Source of the DNA: Lentisphaeria bacterium UBA1829
GTDB taxonomy: Bacteria; Verrucomicrobiota; Lentisphaeria; Victivallales; UBA1829
NCBI GenBank assembly: GCA_002338895.1
Contig: DDJH01000198.1
Coordinates: 2,483-9,302, forward strand
DNA length: 6,820 nt
Reading direction: 5' to 3'
Below, in pieces: positions 5,242 through 6,820 of this stretch. Below the pieces are notes generated by a model. That model was not told the DNA's origin. It saw nothing but the letters and a program-made list of their open reading frames with translations, and searched no databases. The position numbers were made by a program, and so were the translations under genes. Each line of letters opens with the position of its first letter. The first letter of the stretch is position 1.

Positions 5242-6820
5242 TTACGCCTCGGGCAGCCAGACGCAGAGCGTGTTCTCCTCTTTGAAGAGGTTTCCGGCGG
5301 AGGCGTAATCGCAGAGACAGCGTCCATCCGGCCAGCGGAAGAGAGCGTCGATTTCCGGATGGGAGACGCATTCCGGTTCTTCGTCCGGCAGGGCAAAGGG
5401 AGTGTTGACATCGCCGATCCGGGAGTCCTGCACAAGAAGGAGAGGTCCGCGTTTCAGCGCGAAGCGTGCGCTGCCGTCGGGAGAGGGGATGCGGCGGACC
5501 GGCATCGGCAGCGTGAGATGGATCCGGTCGCCCGGTTTCCAGAGCCGGCAGAGTTCCGCCGACCGTCCGGAAGCGGGTGAGTAGCGCTCGGATCCGATTT
5601 CCAGAACGGCGTTTTCGCACCAGGCCGGGATGCGGAGGGAGAGGGGAAATTCCAGCGGACGGGCGGGAACGAGTTCCACGGTGATGGAGCCGTTGTTCGG
5701 ATAGTTCCCGGAGATGTGGAGTGTGACCGGCGTATTCCGGATGGTGGTCCGGAGCGTGAGCGGTTCATAAAGATGGATGGCGATTCCGCCGTCGCTCCGG
5801 AGCATGACGGCGGAAGAGGCGCCGGTTCCGAGTGCTTCCGGACCCTGGGCGAGACAGCAGTCTTCCCCGTATCCGCGGATCTGGTCGCCCGCGGGCCGTT
5901 TGAAGGAGCTGCCGGCAAGAGGGGTCGGATTGCGATGCATCCACCAGGAGCCGTCGAACTTCATGGCGCCGAGAACGCCGTTGTAGAGCATATTTTCCAT
6001 GACGTCCGCGATCGCGGGGTCGCCGGTCAGACGGAGCAGATGGTATCCCATGCGCAGGACGGTGGTTGTGACGCAGGTTTCTCCGAGAGCGGTGTCCGCA
6101 TGGCTCTGCATCTGTTTGCGTGCGCCGTTGTCCCAGAATTCTCCGAAGAGGTCCTTCAGTCCGCCCGCTCCGGTGACGAACAGTTCATAGCGGACCAGAT
6201 CCCGGAAATAGTCGAGTGCGCAGGAGAGGCGTTCCTGTTTTCCCGAATCCCGGTAGAGTTCCAGGAGTCCTTCAAAACAGGAGGTCATCTCATAGGCTTT
6301 CCCGTTTCCGAGATCGGCCGGTTTTTTTCCCGCTCTGGATTCCCGGAACAAATTCATGGAGGAGGCGCATCCGGTCTGCTCGAGGGTGCGGGCGAAGTGG
6401 AAAAACGAGGGTTCGCCGGTCAGACGGGCGGCCAGTTCGACTGCGCCGAGGATGGAGTTCGCGGGCATTCCGTCGTGCGGGAGTCCGTCGCCGGGCCGTT
6501 TCCCGTCGGGGAAGGCGGCGATGAGAGCGGCGGTGGCCCGGCGGATCGTTTCCAGAACATGCGGATCGGCGTCGATGACCCGGTAGTATCGGCAGAGGCC
6601 GAGAAGAGCGTATTTCCGTCCCCAGACGTCCCAGGGCCCGGCGAGTTTTTCCGGCGGATAGGTGGAAAGAGCCCCGTCCGCATCGGCGCAGGCGCAGAGT
6701 TCCCGGACGGTGGTTCGGATTTTCGAGTCCAGATCCGGATCCGGATGAAGCTGGAGTATCCGGATCGCGGAACGGACGATTTTACCCCAGAATTCTCCTC
6801 TCCAGAAGCCGTCGCTCCGC
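5242..6820 (-). CDS. GH127-type (DUF1680) beta-L-arabinofuranosidase-like enzyme, 5' partial
   Basis: The stop is TAA at 5242-5244 (minus strand). The frame stays open through the internal Met at 6468 to the right edge, giving 525 visible residues, and the added N-terminal part is plainly homologous (GEFWGKI near visible residues 8-14, WDVWGRKYALLGL near 62-74), so the true start is outside the window. Residues here count from the right edge. Most of the visible half is an alpha/alpha barrel, followed by beta-sandwich domains. GH127 enzymes remove beta-L-arabinofuranose using a zinc-bound cysteine nucleophile. The counterparts are seen: ETC (E247, C249) and CC (C321, C322), with C321 the expected nucleophile and E227 (GEFW) a likely acid/base residue. 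The LYNGVLGAMKFDG segment (about 278-290) is also typical. By comparison with the roughly 660-residue family members, about 90 residues are missing. Related families such as GH146 share DUF1680, so exact specificity is unproven. The gene converges on PBP2 with a 30-bp gap. Confidence 0.9.
   Translation of the reverse strand, partial: RSDGFWRGEFWGKIVRSAIRILQLHPDPDLDSKIRTTVRELCACADADGALSTYPPEKLAGPWDVWGRKYALLGLCRYYRVIDADPHVLETIRRATAALIAAFPDGKRPGDGLPHDGMPANSILGAVELAARLTGEPSFFHFARTLEQTGCASSMNLFRESRAGKKPADLGNGKAYEMTSCFEGLLELYRDSGKQERLSCALDYFRDLVRYELFVTGAGGLKDLFGEFWDNGARKQMQSHADTALGETCVTTTVLRMGYHLLRLTGDPAIADVMENMLYNGVLGAMKFDGSWWMHRNPTPLAGSSFKRPAGDQIRGYGEDCCLAQGPEALGTGASSAVMLRSDGGIAIHLYEPLTLRTTIRNTPVTLHISGNYPNNGSITVELVPARPLEFPLSLRIPAWCENAVLEIGSERYSPASGRSAELCRLWKPGDRIHLTLPMPVRRIPSPDGSARFALKRGPLLLVQDSRIGDVNTPFALPDEEPECVSHPEIDALFRWPDGRCLCDYASAGNLFKEENTLCVWLPEA

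Noticed and set aside
6020..6427. 15-nt direct repeat TCGCCGGTCAGACGG at 6020-6034 and 6413-6427
   Set aside because: Both copies encode RLTG helix-turn segments of the repeated helices in the alpha/alpha barrel; this is protein-level repetition, not a DNA element.
5242..6468. GH127-like gene as a short 408-residue protein starting at Met 6468
   Set aside because: The same frame continues to the window edge with conserved family sequence (WDVWGRKYALLGL), so Met 6468 is internal.
1..6820. Frequent CCGG/TCCGGA words throughout the window
   Set aside because: They appear evenly in all genes and fit codon choice in a GC-rich genome; no spacing or array pattern was seen, and a genome-wide count would be needed to claim enrichment.

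Overview
The window is about 6.8 kb of GC-rich bacterial DNA (roughly 60% GC by eye). It holds three large protein genes and one tRNA gene. Two genes, one at each edge, are carbohydrate-active enzymes cut by the window: a very large multidomain glycoside hydrolase of the GH2 / clan GH-A type (plus strand) and a GH127-type (DUF1680) beta-L-arabinofuranosidase-like enzyme (minus strand). Between them lie tRNA-Leu(CAG) and a complete cell-wall transpeptidase of the PBP2 (MrdA) type, both on the plus strand. A housekeeping gene beside large polysaccharide-degrading enzymes, together with the long multidomain GH2-like architecture, resembles Lentisphaerota (Victivallales-like) or other PVC-group or gut fibre-degrading bacteria. 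That placement is inference from gene style; there is no rRNA or other marker here.

Layout: 3-2954 (+) 5'-truncated GH2-like protein; 2955-3107 intergenic, with a perfect 12-bp hairpin, a purine/pyrimidine imperfect inverted repeat and a strong sigma70-type promoter; 3108-3193 (+) tRNA-Leu with encoded CCA; 3194-3339 a 146-bp spacer with a weak promoter candidate and a ribosome binding site; 3340-5211 (+) PBP2, possibly starting at TTG 3325; 5212-5241 a 30-bp convergent gap; 5242 to the right edge (-) GH127-like enzyme. The GH127 frame stays open to the edge, so the gene extends beyond the internal Met at 6468.

How the genes relate: the two hydrolases probably act on plant- or mucin-type glycans, but they are not in one operon, since they face each other with the tRNA and PBP2 between them. 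PBP2 makes peptidoglycan crosslinks for cell elongation and stands apart from mreBCD or rodA in this window. No mobile element, CRISPR array, phage gene or defence system is visible. I do not see an undescribed multi-gene system. The points most worth a second look are the missing acid/base glutamate in the GH2-like protein, its unusual domain chain, the candidate metal site in PBP2, and the stable-RNA-type promoter.
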